The notes beneath the pieces were generated by a model, which was given only the letters and a program-made list of their open reading frames with translations, had not been told where the DNA came from and did not search any database. Below, piece by piece: positions 36,939 through 46,399 of a stretch of DNA of 64,000 nucleotides. This DNA is from Rubinisphaera italica. Its GTDB lineage: Bacteria > Planctomycetota > Planctomycetia > Planctomycetales > Planctomycetaceae. The DNA is taken from NCBI RefSeq assembly GCF_007859715.1, contig NZ_SJPG01000001.1, forward strand, positions 1,700,728-1,764,727. The letters run 5' to 3'. How positions within the stretch are numbered: position 1 is the first letter of the stretch; every line of letters starts with the position of its first letter. The position numbers and the translations under genes were made by a program.

Positions 36939-37210
36939 TAGAAATCCTGTTGGGTTGCAGGTGAAATTAACTCATTTTGACAGCACTAAAGTGTACTCGC
37001 CACTCCTATCGATGTCTAACTCCGACATGCTATACCTTCTTTGCAAAATCAAAGTGTTTTTTTTAGAATCCTGGAATTGGATTGTGTTGAACGGAAAAAC
37101 TTCCTCAAAGAACGCCAACCTCGTAAAATGGTTAACTAATTCCATTTCTGAGTGACACCCAGCACACGAGACAGGCACGCTTCCATAATCGAGAATAGGC
37201 TTCACAATAC

Positions 37211-37537
37211 GCCGCCATCGTGCCCTTGGAGAGGGCAGGCAAGCATCGTGTTGAACTTAGTGTGAGTGATTTCGTTACCGAAGACGGTACGACGCTCTGG
37301 GATTGATATGGGATTACTAATCTCACTTTCCGACCGGCAGACAAAGTACTTCCCACAAACAAAACTCTCGGCCAATGGCAAGGAGAAGTGCCCAGGTTTT
37401 CCAATCTCCGCTGGGAGGGATGTAAACTGCTCATTCGCCCTAAACCGTATCCCGAAGCGGTGCTGCACGCACTTGGGGAGAATGGTCTGACTGATCCCGA
37501 ATTTCAGAATGCAATGGAAAGGTCGCTGAACCAGTAG
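37211..37537 (+). pseudogene. C-terminal fragment of an unrecognised protein
   Basis: A reading frame of 108 codons with one internal TGA (37304-37306) begins AAIVPLERAGKHRVELSVSDFV and ends LNQ-stop at 37535. It contains LTFRPADKVLPTN, LIRPKPYPEAVLHALG and ENGLTDPEFQNAM, which look like a genuine folded C-terminal domain. There is no start or upstream domain. The parent family is not recognised. Confidence 0.35.
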
Positions 37538-37639
37538 CCCAGTCGATTAAGAATCGCAAACGAAACACTGAAAATGGATTTGAGATTCCAGAGATTTTGG
37601 CAGGTAAGGACCTGTATGAAAAATAATCGGTATTCACCA

Positions 37640-38101
37640 TTATGTCACCGCCCATGTGTTCCACATCATGCCCAATACCAATAGACCACGCAGTGTCCAG
37701 GCGATGGTTCTTATCCAGTTCGTTGCAACCAAACGCTGTTGGACTTCGGCATTAAAGCCATTTGCCAGCTTTTCGTGACAGGGGACTTGAAGAAACGCTG
37801 TCGAAAGCCAGATTATCGCGAGCAGAATGACCCCGGACCACACTTGCCAACTCGCCACATCAGCCGGACGAAACCAGAACAGTAGAACGGCTGTGGCGAT
37901 CTCAACGAGCATTGGAGGCATCACGACCCAAGTTGTCAGCGACATGTGCCGTTTCTCGTATGCCGAAAACTCTGCACGGCCAGTCGCAGCCAGCAATGGG
38001 TAATGCACGATCTGGACAAACCAAATCAGCCCTGTCATATAGAGTGTGGCTGCAACGTGTGCAAGAAATATCAAGCGGATTGTTATGTCGATGTCGTTCA
38101 T
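37640..38101 (-). CDS. Small four-helix membrane protein, unknown function
   Basis: A 153-residue protein with predicted membrane helices at about 8-30 (FLAHVAATLYMTGLIWFVQIVHYPLLA), 56-75 (TWVVMPPMLVEIATAVLLFWF), 84-102 (VWSGVILLAIIWLSTAFLQV) and 126-150 (NWIRTIAWTLRGLLVLGMMWN). HYPLL after helix one and PCHEKL after helix three are recognisable features of a small planctomycete/proteobacterial membrane family (DUF1772-like), but I cannot name a function. It is isolated, with no operon partner within 200 bp. Confidence 0.7.
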   Translation of the reverse strand: MNDIDITIRLIFLAHVAATLYMTGLIWFVQIVHYPLLAATGRAEFSAYEKRHMSLTTWVVMPPMLVEIATAVLLFWFRPADVASWQVWSGVILLAIIWLSTAFLQVPCHEKLANGFNAEVQQRLVATNWIRTIAWTLRGLLVLGMMWNTWAVT

Positions 38102-38335
38102 TCCTCGTTCCGCTTTCTCAACGGAAAGTCACGCATAACAGTTGCTGGCTATAGTTCGTTTCCAAGTTATTTTTTGAGACTGACGGCACAGACAATACAG
38201 TAACCTCAAAACCAATGCACGTATTTTCCTTCATGAAGATCTGTATTCGATGAGTTGCCTGATAAGTTGGTGCTCTGTTAACACCCTACACGACGCTCAG
38301 TTCGCCCATGATGTTATTGGCCAGGATGTGGAGAG

Positions 38336-39499
38336 TCAGATGGGGACGCTTTCAGCAATCAGATGGTCACATAAGTCACCTACTCTTGCACAACCAACCT
38401 GTTCCATCACCTGTTGCAGTTGCTTCTTGAGCATTTCAAAAGTGTGATGACCACCGTATCTGCCGAGGGCACACACGCCAAACATCGGAGTGCGTCCCAT
38501 GAACGCAAAGTCAGCCCCACATGCCAGGCTCGCTGCGATATCAGCTCCCGAGTACATTCCACCATCGATCATCATTTTCAACTTGCTGCCGAACTCCGGA
38601 GCGAGCTTGTACAAAGGAACGATGGTTGATTGTCCTCGATCAAGCTGTCGACCACCGTGATTGGAAACGATCAATCCCTCCAAACCATGTTTGACGGCGA
38701 TCTCTGCGTCATCTGGATTGACGATTCCTTTCACGATTAAGTTGCCCTGCCACTTTTCACGGATCTGTGCGATCTTGGCTTCAGTTAGTCGCCCCGAAAA
38801 GGTCTTGTTCATAAACAAGCCCAGGTGCTTCATGTTTAAACCTTTGGGAATATAGGGTTTCATCGTTTGAAACTCAGGCTTGCCGGCGATTAATTGCCCC
38901 ATTGCCCAAGTTGGACTCATGAACATCTGAACGATGTTACGAGGAGTCATCCTCGGAGGAATCGAAAGGCCATTTCGGATCTCTTTTGGACGATAAGCGA
39001 AAGTTGGTGTATCTGCTAGAATCACCAGTGTGCGGCAGCCCGCCTCCCATGCTCTTTCCAGCAGTTTGTCGCGCAGTAAGTCCTCTGCTGGATGGTACAG
39101 CTGAAACCAGAACTTGCCGTTGGTGATCTTTCCGATTTCTTCGATGCTGGCGGTACTGACGGTGGACAGCGTGAATGGGATATTGTGGTCAACAGCAGAC
39201 TGAGCCAGATACTCGCACGCTTTGGGCCACATCAGCCCTTGTAAACCCACGGGCGCGACTCCAAATGGGGCATCATACGTTTCGCCGAACAGCTCGGTTC
39301 TTTGATCGGCTCCATCGAAATCACGCAGATACCAAGGCTTGAGCTGCACATTGCGAATGTCGCTTTTGTTCCGCGCTAAGTTGATCTCCGTAAAACACCC
39401 GGCTGTGAGATAGTCGTAGGCAAAAGCTGGCATCCGCGACCTGGCTCGTGCTCGAAGATGTTCGACAGACGGATATTCGGAGTTAAAGTGAGATTGCAT
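38336..39499 (-). CDS. FMN-dependent alpha-hydroxy-acid oxidizing protein
   Basis: A 387-residue protein of the lactate dehydrogenase/glycolate oxidase family. It would oxidise a 2-hydroxy acid to the 2-oxo acid with FMN. Visible features: MPAFAYDYLTAGCFTEINLARN near the N-terminus, FWFQLYHPAED (Tyr of the active site), TLVILADTP, VKGIVNPDDAEIAVKHGLEGLIVSNHGGRQLDRG (catalytic His and Arg), then MIDGGMYSGADIAASLACGADFAFMGR for phosphate binding. The FMN phosphate loop has GGMYSG where many relatives have GG-R-G. No signal peptide, so it is cytoplasmic or peripheral. It stands alone, flanked by an integrase remnant. Confidence 0.9.
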   Translation of the reverse strand: MQSHFNSEYPSVEHLRARARSRMPAFAYDYLTAGCFTEINLARNKSDIRNVQLKPWYLRDFDGADQRTELFGETYDAPFGVAPVGLQGLMWPKACEYLAQSAVDHNIPFTLSTVSTASIEEIGKITNGKFWFQLYHPAEDLLRDKLLERAWEAGCRTLVILADTPTFAYRPKEIRNGLSIPPRMTPRNIVQMFMSPTWAMGQLIAGKPEFQTMKPYIPKGLNMKHLGLFMNKTFSGRLTEAKIAQIREKWQGNLIVKGIVNPDDAEIAVKHGLEGLIVSNHGGRQLDRGQSTIVPLYKLAPEFGSKLKMMIDGGMYSGADIAASLACGADFAFMGRTPMFGVCALGRYGGHHTFEMLKKQLQQVMEQVGCARVGDLCDHLIAESVPI

Positions 39500-39583
39500 G
39501 GAGTGGATGAGACGTTATTAATTAAAATGCTGAAAGGAATCGTAAGTAACCAAGCGTAATGTAGACCTTGACTGACTTCACAT

Positions 39584-39597
39584 CGTAGTTAACTACG
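39584..39597. promoter_or_regulatory. Perfect 14-bp palindrome upstream of the alpha-hydroxy-acid oxidase gene
   Basis: CGTAGTTAACTACG lies 85 bp upstream of the 39499 start. A second, interrupted palindrome AGCCTA-6 nt-TAGGCT is at 39615-39632. Either may be an operator; nothing else supports this. Confidence 0.3.
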
Positions 39598-39689
39598 GTG
39601 CACGATTTTAGCTTAGCCTAATAGTCTAGGCTGCCTTTACTAGTCGACCACTGTACTTTCGCTACTTTTCAGGAAAAGTCGGTATGGTC

Positions 39690-39850
39690 GCTTTTTTTCA
39701 AACGATCAAATACGAGTGCTTGAATAGGTTCATCGTATTTGGAAAGCAGTATGTGGATCATTTAGTTTGTGAGTTTGTGGATCATTGCAACAGACATCGA
39801 TCCAGTATGGTCCCCATCGTAAGTGATCGCAGTGAAGGGTAGGGCAACCA
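39690..39850 (+). pseudogene. Integrase-core transposase remnant, copy 3
   Basis: Reads FFQTIKYECLNRFIVFGKQYVDHLVCEFVDHCNRHRSS, the C-terminal part of the rve domain after the catalytic Glu (matching FIQTIKYACLNKFIAFGKQHLDHLVGEFVD at 24460). It then drifts into unrelated sequence. About 50 codons remain. Confidence 0.65.
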
Positions 39851-39952
39851 CCAACAACACGAATCTCAAAAAATCATCCGCGACCGCGACCATTATCGAA
39901 TCTTTATTGATTTATCGGCATTGAAAGTGATCAACGCTGTGGCGATAGGCCT

Positions 39953-41374
39953 TTAGTTTTCAGTAGGAGTGCGTTTGGGAGCGAAAGTTCGGGGGGCATA
40001 TGCTCGCAACTCCGCTAGCGTCTCAGCATGAATAGTGTCTTGAGCAAGATTCTTCCACTCATGTGGGTCAGATTGAATGTCATAGAGTTCCTCATCACCG
40101 TTGGCATAATGGATGAGTCGCCAACGATCTCCACTGACGGCGTAACTGCCAGGATCTGCGAGGTATGTGATGGAAACGTGAGGCCATTCGGACTTGGGAT
40201 CGCGCAACAAGGGAACCAGAGTGGGACCGTCATGCTCAGACTCCGCGGGTAGGCCACAAAGCTCCAGCAACGTCGGAAACAGACTCAGTAAGTTGACGGG
40301 CTGCGAACAGACTGCAGGTATCGAGCCAGCAGGAAGCCCGGGACATCCCTTGGGAACACGGATGATGAGAGGGACCCGTGTGCACACGCGCCAGCCCGTG
40401 AACTTTTGCCAGTGTTGTTTTTCGCCCAGATGCCATCCGTGATCCGACCACAGCACGACAATCGTGTTGCTGGCATGTGGGCTCTCATCGAGAGCCTGGA
40501 TTACCTTTCCAAGCATGGCGTCCGCGAAGTGAATCGACGCCAGGTAACCCTGGATTGCCTGATTCCACTGGCCATTTTTCTGTATGTGAGCAAAATAACG
40601 GTTTGGACCTCGACGTTTGCCCTCAGGAGGCAGGTCTTCTAAATCGTCTAGCTTGTAACCTTTGGGAGACTGTATCGAACCCAACGGAAAGGGTTCAAAA
40701 TACTTCTTGGGCACGAACCAGGGCTCATGTGGTCGATAGATGCCGCAGGACAGGAAGAACGGCTTTTTTCGCTGGACTGCGAGTTGCCTGGAGATCCATT
40801 CTGCGACAAGAGAATCGCCCCCATATTCTTCGTCGGTCGCATCGAGCGCTCCCCAGTCGGTCTCCACATATTGCCACGGTCCGCCCCGAGGGAGGTTTAA
40901 CGGGCGATTTTCCGGGTAGAGGGTACGTGGAAAGGGGTTCTCCAATTTCGCTTCGGGAAAATAATCGTCCCAGGACGGTGCATCTATGAAGTAGTGTAAC
41001 AGCTTGCCGGATCCGGCAGAATGGTACCCATGACGAGAGAAAGTTCGGGGCATGATCTCGGCATCAGGAAGGACTTCTCGCATCTTCTGACGGTTGTCAT
41101 ACAAGCCGCTACGATGTGGCGAACGCCCCGTGAAGATAGCTGTCCGAGACGGGTTGCAGGCGGGAGCCGCGCAATGGGCGTTTGAAAAAAGTATGCCTGT
41201 CTCGGCCAGCCGATTCAGATTTGGTGTCAGTGACTGAGGATGACCTCCCAGGCAGCCGACCCAGTCATTGAGATCATCCATGACGATGAAGAGGACATTA
41301 GGCTGCTCAGTCTCAGCGGCAAAGGCTGCCGTTGGGGTAAGACATACGACCAATATCAGAATGTAACGAATCAT
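39953..41374 (-). CDS. Secreted sulfatase (iduronate-2-sulfatase-like)
   Basis: 473 residues from ATG 41374, which has GGAGATCACT upstream as ribosome-binding site; a longer frame to 41425 lacks one. Signal peptide MIRYILILVVCLTPTAAFAA, then NVLFIVMDDLNDWVGCLGGHP and the formylglycine site CAAPACNPSRTAIFTGR with Cys73. FFLSCGIYRPHEPWFVPKKY and VLWSDHGWHLGEKQHWQKFTGW are typical of iduronate-2-sulfatase-like enzymes, which remove 2-O-sulfate from uronic acids. It is the last gene of a run with another sulfatase, a phosphoesterase and a sialidase. Between it and the next sulfatase lies a large cruciform. Confidence 0.92.
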   Translation of the reverse strand: MIRYILILVVCLTPTAAFAAETEQPNVLFIVMDDLNDWVGCLGGHPQSLTPNLNRLAETGILFSNAHCAAPACNPSRTAIFTGRSPHRSGLYDNRQKMREVLPDAEIMPRTFSRHGYHSAGSGKLLHYFIDAPSWDDYFPEAKLENPFPRTLYPENRPLNLPRGGPWQYVETDWGALDATDEEYGGDSLVAEWISRQLAVQRKKPFFLSCGIYRPHEPWFVPKKYFEPFPLGSIQSPKGYKLDDLEDLPPEGKRRGPNRYFAHIQKNGQWNQAIQGYLASIHFADAMLGKVIQALDESPHASNTIVVLWSDHGWHLGEKQHWQKFTGWRVCTRVPLIIRVPKGCPGLPAGSIPAVCSQPVNLLSLFPTLLELCGLPAESEHDGPTLVPLLRDPKSEWPHVSITYLADPGSYAVSGDRWRLIHYANGDEELYDIQSDPHEWKNLAQDTIHAETLAELRAYAPRTFAPKRTPTEN

Positions 41375-41464
41375 AGTGATCTCCAGGAAGAAACGAGTAA
41401 GCCAGCATTCTAAACCCTGTTTCAATTGGAAACCGGATTTCCTTATACATCTTGAAAAGGTCTT

Positions 41465-41555
41465 CCGGGGTGGCGGGGGCGCTCCGCTTCAGCGGAAGCC
41501 CCCGAAAGATCAACGATTCGGGGGCTTCTCTTCGAGAGCGCCCCCGCCACCCGGG
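41465..41555. repeat. 91-bp nested inverted repeat (cruciform)
   Basis: A perfect 17-bp outer stem (41468-41484 with 41536-41552, GGGTGGCGGGGGCGCTC) encloses a perfect 12-bp inner stem (GAAGCCCCCGAA at 41495-41506 with 41517-41528). G+C is far above the surroundings. It lies in the gap between two sulfatase genes (gene 41754 ends upstream, gene 41374 starts downstream on the minus strand), so it could attenuate read-through or be a REP/MITE-like element. Confidence 0.9.
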
Positions 41556-41753
41556 TTTGATTGTTTTCCGTTATATCTCTGGCACGAACCAGTGTTCTTG
41601 CAAATTGTTGAATTTCTCCGGTTTTCATTTGGAACACGGTATAATTTGTCAGATACTCAACTGCACTCGAGCTGGTGTTTCTACAATATCAATCGAGATC
41701 GATCCCACATCTCTCCTTCGTTAGAATCCTGCAGTCATCGGGGGAGCGAGTCT

Positions 41754-43346
41754 TCATTGTTTGTCTCCCACACGCTTTTGCCATTCCTCAAAATGTCGAA
41801 CCAGGTCTTGGACACGTTGCGGCTCACTCTTCGCAAGATCGACCGTCTCCGTGCCGTCGGCTTCAAGATCATAGAGCTGCCACTCACCATCTTTTCGGGA
41901 ACGAATCGCTTTCCATTTCCCCATACGGATGGCATGATTATTTGGAACGCTCCAGCACAGAGCTTTGTGTCCCTGACGATTTTCTCCCTGGAAAACCGGC
42001 AACAAACTCTTGCCCTCCAGCGGCAATGGCTTGCGAGATTGAAACTCTGTTGGGTATTCGACATCAGCGATGTTCAGACACGTTGCCATGATGTCAATCA
42101 CATGTCCCACTTGTGTGGTCTGCAGCCCACCTCCGATCACTTTCGGCCATTTGGCGATTAAGGGCGTGCGAATGCCTCCCTCGTAACCCGTGAGCTTCGT
42201 GCCACGCAGAGGGGTATTGCTGAGGTTGGCCCATGCCAGCCCGTATGCGGCAAACGTATCATGGGGACCAGGCGGATTTTGTGGGCTACTGCCTGGCCGA
42301 ATCGACACGTTATCTTTTCGCCAGCGATTGTTTGGCTGGTTCGGCGCAAATCCGAAACCATTTTTGGAAGGTCCGACTCCTCCGTCTGGGGCAGCGCCGT
42401 TGTCGGAGAGAAATAGGAACAGGGTATTATCCTCTTGCCCCGTTTCCTTGAGCACCTTGAGGAGTTGACCAATCCCCTGGTCAATGCCTTGAACTTGAGC
42501 AGCGTATGCGGCCATACGTTCCGACTGCCAGACCTGATTCGGATCGGTCTTCCAATCCCACACGCTGGCAGGTCGTGGTGAGAGTTTCCACTGAAGTGGC
42601 ACGATTTGTTTTTTTCGTTGTAAGTCGAAACGGCGCAATCGCCATTCATCCCAGCCCTGTTCTTGGTATTGTTGACGATATGCTGCGATGTCTTGTTCGT
42701 GAGCGTGAAGTGGCCAATGGGGTGCGATATGAGCCACGTAGAGGAAGAAAGGTTCCTCTTTCACGACCGCTTCTTTCAAAAACTGCAGAGCATGATCGTT
42801 GATCGCTTCAGTGAGATAAAAATCATTAGGCAGGGCAAATCGCTGACGGTCGAGATAAAACGGGTTTTTTTCGACTTCATGAAAATAACTAATCTTCCCT
42901 TGGCACATCGGACCAAAAAATCGATCAAATCCACGATCGAGTGCCGAGTCTCGCCCCTGCCACTTGCCAGTCATCATCGTGCGATATCCAGCCTGTTGCA
43001 GAAGTTCGGATACTAACACGCACTTTGTGTAGTCCTTGGGTTGATTCCAGTGATCGCCCCGATGACCTGTCTGTTGGCAGTATAATCCAGTTAATAACGA
43101 GGCACGTGTTGGGCCACAGACCGAGTTGTTGTAGAACTGGGTGAAACGCAGCCCATCTTTTGCCAACGAATCGATATTGGGTGTGCGAATCTCGCCTCCA
43201 TAACAACCAATGTCAGACCAACCCAGATCATCAGCCATCACCAGCACAATATTAGGTCGGGCTCCCTCGGCAGCCATGATGTTTGAGCAGAAAGCCAAGC
43301 CAATCAGTTGGCTGAGTGAAATCAAAACCAGTACCACACTCTGCAT
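41754..43346 (-). CDS. Secreted sulfatase (arylsulfatase A-like)
   Basis: 530 residues from ATG 43346; a TTG at 43367 would add seven residues. Signal peptide MQSVVLVLISLSQLIGLAFCSNIMA; NIVLVMADDLGWSDIGCYGG at 32-51; formylglycine site NNSVCGPTRASLLTGL with Cys77. TGKWQGR, HIAPHWPLHAHEQD, FLFLSDNGAAPDGG and GTKLTGYEGGIRTP are the further active-site elements of arylsulfatases. This type removes sulfate from glycans or aryl esters in the periplasm. It precedes the sulfatase at 39953 and follows a phosphoesterase gene on the same strand. Confidence 0.92.
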   Translation of the reverse strand: MQSVVLVLISLSQLIGLAFCSNIMAAEGARPNIVLVMADDLGWSDIGCYGGEIRTPNIDSLAKDGLRFTQFYNNSVCGPTRASLLTGLYCQQTGHRGDHWNQPKDYTKCVLVSELLQQAGYRTMMTGKWQGRDSALDRGFDRFFGPMCQGKISYFHEVEKNPFYLDRQRFALPNDFYLTEAINDHALQFLKEAVVKEEPFFLYVAHIAPHWPLHAHEQDIAAYRQQYQEQGWDEWRLRRFDLQRKKQIVPLQWKLSPRPASVWDWKTDPNQVWQSERMAAYAAQVQGIDQGIGQLLKVLKETGQEDNTLFLFLSDNGAAPDGGVGPSKNGFGFAPNQPNNRWRKDNVSIRPGSSPQNPPGPHDTFAAYGLAWANLSNTPLRGTKLTGYEGGIRTPLIAKWPKVIGGGLQTTQVGHVIDIMATCLNIADVEYPTEFQSRKPLPLEGKSLLPVFQGENRQGHKALCWSVPNNHAIRMGKWKAIRSRKDGEWQLYDLEADGTETVDLAKSEPQRVQDLVRHFEEWQKRVGDKQ

Positions 43347-43545
43347 ATTGTTTTCCAGTTTTTGCAAAGATTATTTTTCTTTCTGAATGGTAGATTATTC
43401 ACCGAGGTACGTCACTCCTCTCAGTGTAACACCAGCGGTCGTTGTGGAGACTGTCTCCGCGCTTGTTTAGCTGAAGCCTTTGATGACATTTTACGTTATT
43501 TCGACCAGGTATTTGGCACATTCACGGGGCTGAGAGTCATAGGCC

Positions 43546-44454
43546 TCAGCCTCGCCATTGCAGTATCTTAGTTTCCCCGTTCCAGGAATGCTGGGGATCG
43601 GTGGTATGTGTTGTCAAGGTTACGCCCTCGTTGGAAAGCCGGGCGGTTGTCCAGCCGGTTGTGGAGGTTGCGGGGTTCCCAACATAAGAGGTCGCTGGAG
43701 TGTTAAGGATGTGAATGCCCTGATGCTTAAAGATGCTTCGATCGTGAATATGTCCGTGAATATAAGCCTTCACATGGGAGCGTGCAGACAGAATATTCCA
43801 AAGCGGCTGAGAGTCGATCAGTCCTCCCGGAAAGTGTAACGGATCGCCTCCCAGACGTGGATTGTGATGGGCAACTATCAGAGCTGGTTTTGTCGCATGG
43901 GCATCCAATGCCTGGGCAAGCCAGGATAACTGGTCGCCGCCGATGGCTCCTTGGGTGATCATGGTTTCCTTCAAGGAATCGAGCAAAAAGAAGTTAGCCT
44001 TGGGAGTCTGTACCACCGAAATATGACGTGACTCAACCGGGGGATCGGCTGGGCGTTCATCTTCCAGAATGGAATAGAATGCCTCCCGATTGTCGTGATT
44101 TCCGAGCGTGAGATGTGTTTCAATCTGAGCTTCATGTAGCGGACGCAGTAGCTTCGCGAAATGCTGATAATCACCCGGTTGTCCATCTTTCAACGCTAAG
44201 TCGCCGTTGATCAGGACACAACTCGGTTGTGTCTTACGATCAACCAACTCGGTTACGACTTGTCGTAAATGGCTGGGGACGGGAGAGTCGGAAGGCTGCT
44301 TCTCGCCAATGTGTGTGTCGTTCAGGAGGTACACGAGATCGCCATCCACGGCTGGTCGCGCGTTGGCGAACGACGGAGAAGAACAGACAACAATCCCAGC
44401 TCCGACCGTCTTGAGAAACTGACGGCGGCTGTGTTGAACAAGATGGACCGGCAT
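43546..44454 (-). CDS. Tat-exported calcineurin-like metallophosphoesterase
   Basis: A 302-residue protein with a twin-arginine-type start (SRRQFLKTVGAGIVVCSSPSFANA). The metal motifs are YLLNDTHIGEKQ (D-x-H), LINGDLALKDG (GD), LTLGNHDNRE (GNHD), IVAHHNPRLGG and IHGHIHDRSI (GHxH), so the active site is complete. It is probably active outside the cytoplasm on a phosphate ester. The gene is 77 bp downstream of the sialidase gene and about 200 bp upstream of a sulfatase gene. A role in glycan or phosphate release is inferred from context only. Confidence 0.88.
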   Translation of the reverse strand: MPVHLVQHSRRQFLKTVGAGIVVCSSPSFANARPAVDGDLVYLLNDTHIGEKQPSDSPVPSHLRQVVTELVDRKTQPSCVLINGDLALKDGQPGDYQHFAKLLRPLHEAQIETHLTLGNHDNREAFYSILEDERPADPPVESRHISVVQTPKANFFLLDSLKETMITQGAIGGDQLSWLAQALDAHATKPALIVAHHNPRLGGDPLHFPGGLIDSQPLWNILSARSHVKAYIHGHIHDRSIFKHQGIHILNTPATSYVGNPATSTTGWTTARLSNEGVTLTTHTTDPQHSWNGETKILQWRG

Positions 44455-44531
44455 GTTGTTTCTCCGTTTCTTGTTTGCGAGTGGTTTTGATAACAGCAGT
44501 TTGAGACGCGAGTATTTGCTGATGAAATGAA

Positions 44532-46376
44532 CTATCTGATCTGTATGGCAGCCAGCGGGATAATCGCCATTTCGGCACTGTTGAGGTTACCGCGTCGGCC
44601 TCCATTATTCGAGTACCCTACATAGAGATGGCCTGCATGCTCGATCGCGCAGGGATAAGAAAGACTGAGACTGTCTGCCGACTCTCCAGGATTGTCGGGA
44701 TGTCGAGATCGGCGAATCACGAACACTTTGCGAAAAATATTTTCACCGGGAGCCGTCACGGCGATCGTCAAAGGCGTACGTTTCCCTCCGTTGTTTTTGG
44801 CGGTAGTACAGATCAGAAAGTGTTGCCCATTGCTGAGCGTGCCAGCTGCAGGCTTCGAGGTCGCCATCGGCAGGTTGCTGATTTTTGAAGGAGTCCACGT
44901 CCGCCCAGCGTCTCCGCTCGTAGCGAGCAACGCCGAAGCGCCGCCTCCGTAGCGGGCGATATTGAAGATTCGTGCCCCATCAATAAATAATGCAGATTCG
45001 CCCCACATGCGACTGATGCCTTCATCTGCCGGGATCTCAACATAGTCCCAGTTGGTGAAATCATCACCATGACTGATCGCGACCGCGGCTGGAAACAGAC
45101 TGTCATTGGTATATGGCCCCGCGGAAATTCCAGGCATGACCCAGTTGCCATTGTCCATCCGCACCGGCTGGTTCATTGGCCAGAATCCATTCTCGACGAC
45201 AATGCCATGCTTAATCCATTCGCCGGTGTTTTCATCGAGTGAGTAAGCCCGCGTATGAATATTTTTCATTTTGTCGTAGTAGGCACCATGGAAGGCCCAC
45301 AGCTTCCCAGCGTGCGAAAGAAAGACGCCATGGCTCACCGCAAGATTCTCATCTCCGCCTTGATCAATCACACGCAGCTCGCTCCAGGTTCGGCCCTGAT
45401 CGTCACTGACCCGGTATTGGGCTTCTTCGGTGACCGTATTTTCTGATCCCTTGTTGTGCCCGAATGAGGCGTAGAGCTTGTCTTTGTGCCAGCCGAGTCC
45501 GACACCGTGCAAGAAGGTGTAGCCATCTGCCTGGTGATCCCATTTCTTGATCACGCGAAACGAAACATCATTGAGAACCTGAATGTCGGCGGCGACGGGC
45601 AACGGTTGGGCATCATTCCAGAGCGAAACGGGCTTGGCGAAATCAGGAATCGAATGCGTTGCGTCGACCGGGCTATAGAGAGAGCCCATTTCAGGTGCCG
45701 TTAAGGCACGCCGGAAAAGCCGTGCTTCATCCAGAGCCCCCCAGAAGTTTTGCCAAATCCGTCCATTGTCGTTGACGCCGCCAAATGTAAGCGGAGCTTC
45801 AGTCTGAGGAATCGGCTGTGTAAGATTGACCTCTCCGACGCGTGTTCCATTCAGCCATAGTTCAACCTTGTCGGTCTGAAACACGAGTCCAGCCTGATGC
45901 CAAAGCCCCGGCTTCAAGGCGGCGTCTGTCTGCAGAGTCTTCCAGCCACTTTGATGGACATAGAGTCGCAACTTTTGATCACGGTCCAACATCAAGCCCC
46001 ATTCACGTTCGCCCAGCGAGTAGCGATTCTTTGCCACGATCATTTGCTGACCTCGATCGAGATGATAAGGGTTGAACCACACCAACAGCGTGAATGGCTT
46101 TGTACTGTGAATCAGTGTGTCAGAGTTTTGTACTTCGAGCAGGGTACGGCCATACAAGACAGTCGACTTGCCCTGAACGCCAGCGGCTTGCCGAACCTGA
46201 CCACCTCTCTGCAATAGATCTTCAGAAACAATGGAATCGAATACCCAGGCATGATCTGCAGGTATTGTTCCGTGGTCTTGAGCGAATAGGGGAATCGCAC
46301 TGATGGCGATGAGAGCAACCGCTACGAAAGCGTCCCGGTATTGAAAATGCTTGTACATCAGATGGTTTCTTTTCAA
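44532..46376 (-). CDS. Secreted LamG-sialidase-like protein with Asp-boxes
   Basis: A 614-residue protein with signal peptide to about residue 32. Residues about 45-235 are a LamG/concanavalin-like domain (FTLLVWFNPYHL, MIVAKNRYS, GLWHQAGLVFQTDKVELWLNGT, GALDEARLFRRAL). Residues about 270-610 are a BNR/sialidase propeller with Asp-boxes SDDQGRTW (324-331) and SGDAGRTW (487-494). It may release sialic acid or another sugar from glycoconjugates; the catalytic Arg triad was not placed. It starts the minus-strand glycan gene run, upstream of a phosphoesterase and two sulfatases. Confidence 0.8.
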   Translation of the reverse strand: MKRNHLMYKHFQYRDAFVAVALIAISAIPLFAQDHGTIPADHAWVFDSIVSEDLLQRGGQVRQAAGVQGKSTVLYGRTLLEVQNSDTLIHSTKPFTLLVWFNPYHLDRGQQMIVAKNRYSLGEREWGLMLDRDQKLRLYVHQSGWKTLQTDAALKPGLWHQAGLVFQTDKVELWLNGTRVGEVNLTQPIPQTEAPLTFGGVNDNGRIWQNFWGALDEARLFRRALTAPEMGSLYSPVDATHSIPDFAKPVSLWNDAQPLPVAADIQVLNDVSFRVIKKWDHQADGYTFLHGVGLGWHKDKLYASFGHNKGSENTVTEEAQYRVSDDQGRTWSELRVIDQGGDENLAVSHGVFLSHAGKLWAFHGAYYDKMKNIHTRAYSLDENTGEWIKHGIVVENGFWPMNQPVRMDNGNWVMPGISAGPYTNDSLFPAAVAISHGDDFTNWDYVEIPADEGISRMWGESALFIDGARIFNIARYGGGASALLATSGDAGRTWTPSKISNLPMATSKPAAGTLSNGQHFLICTTAKNNGGKRTPLTIAVTAPGENIFRKVFVIRRSRHPDNPGESADSLSLSYPCAIEHAGHLYVGYSNNGGRRGNLNSAEMAIIPLAAIQIR

Positions 46377-46399
46377 TGATTGACATTAGTCAATGAATG

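Noticed and set aside
38102..38335. Possible gene between the small membrane protein and the oxidase
   Set aside because: Only short frames without features; treated as a plain gap.
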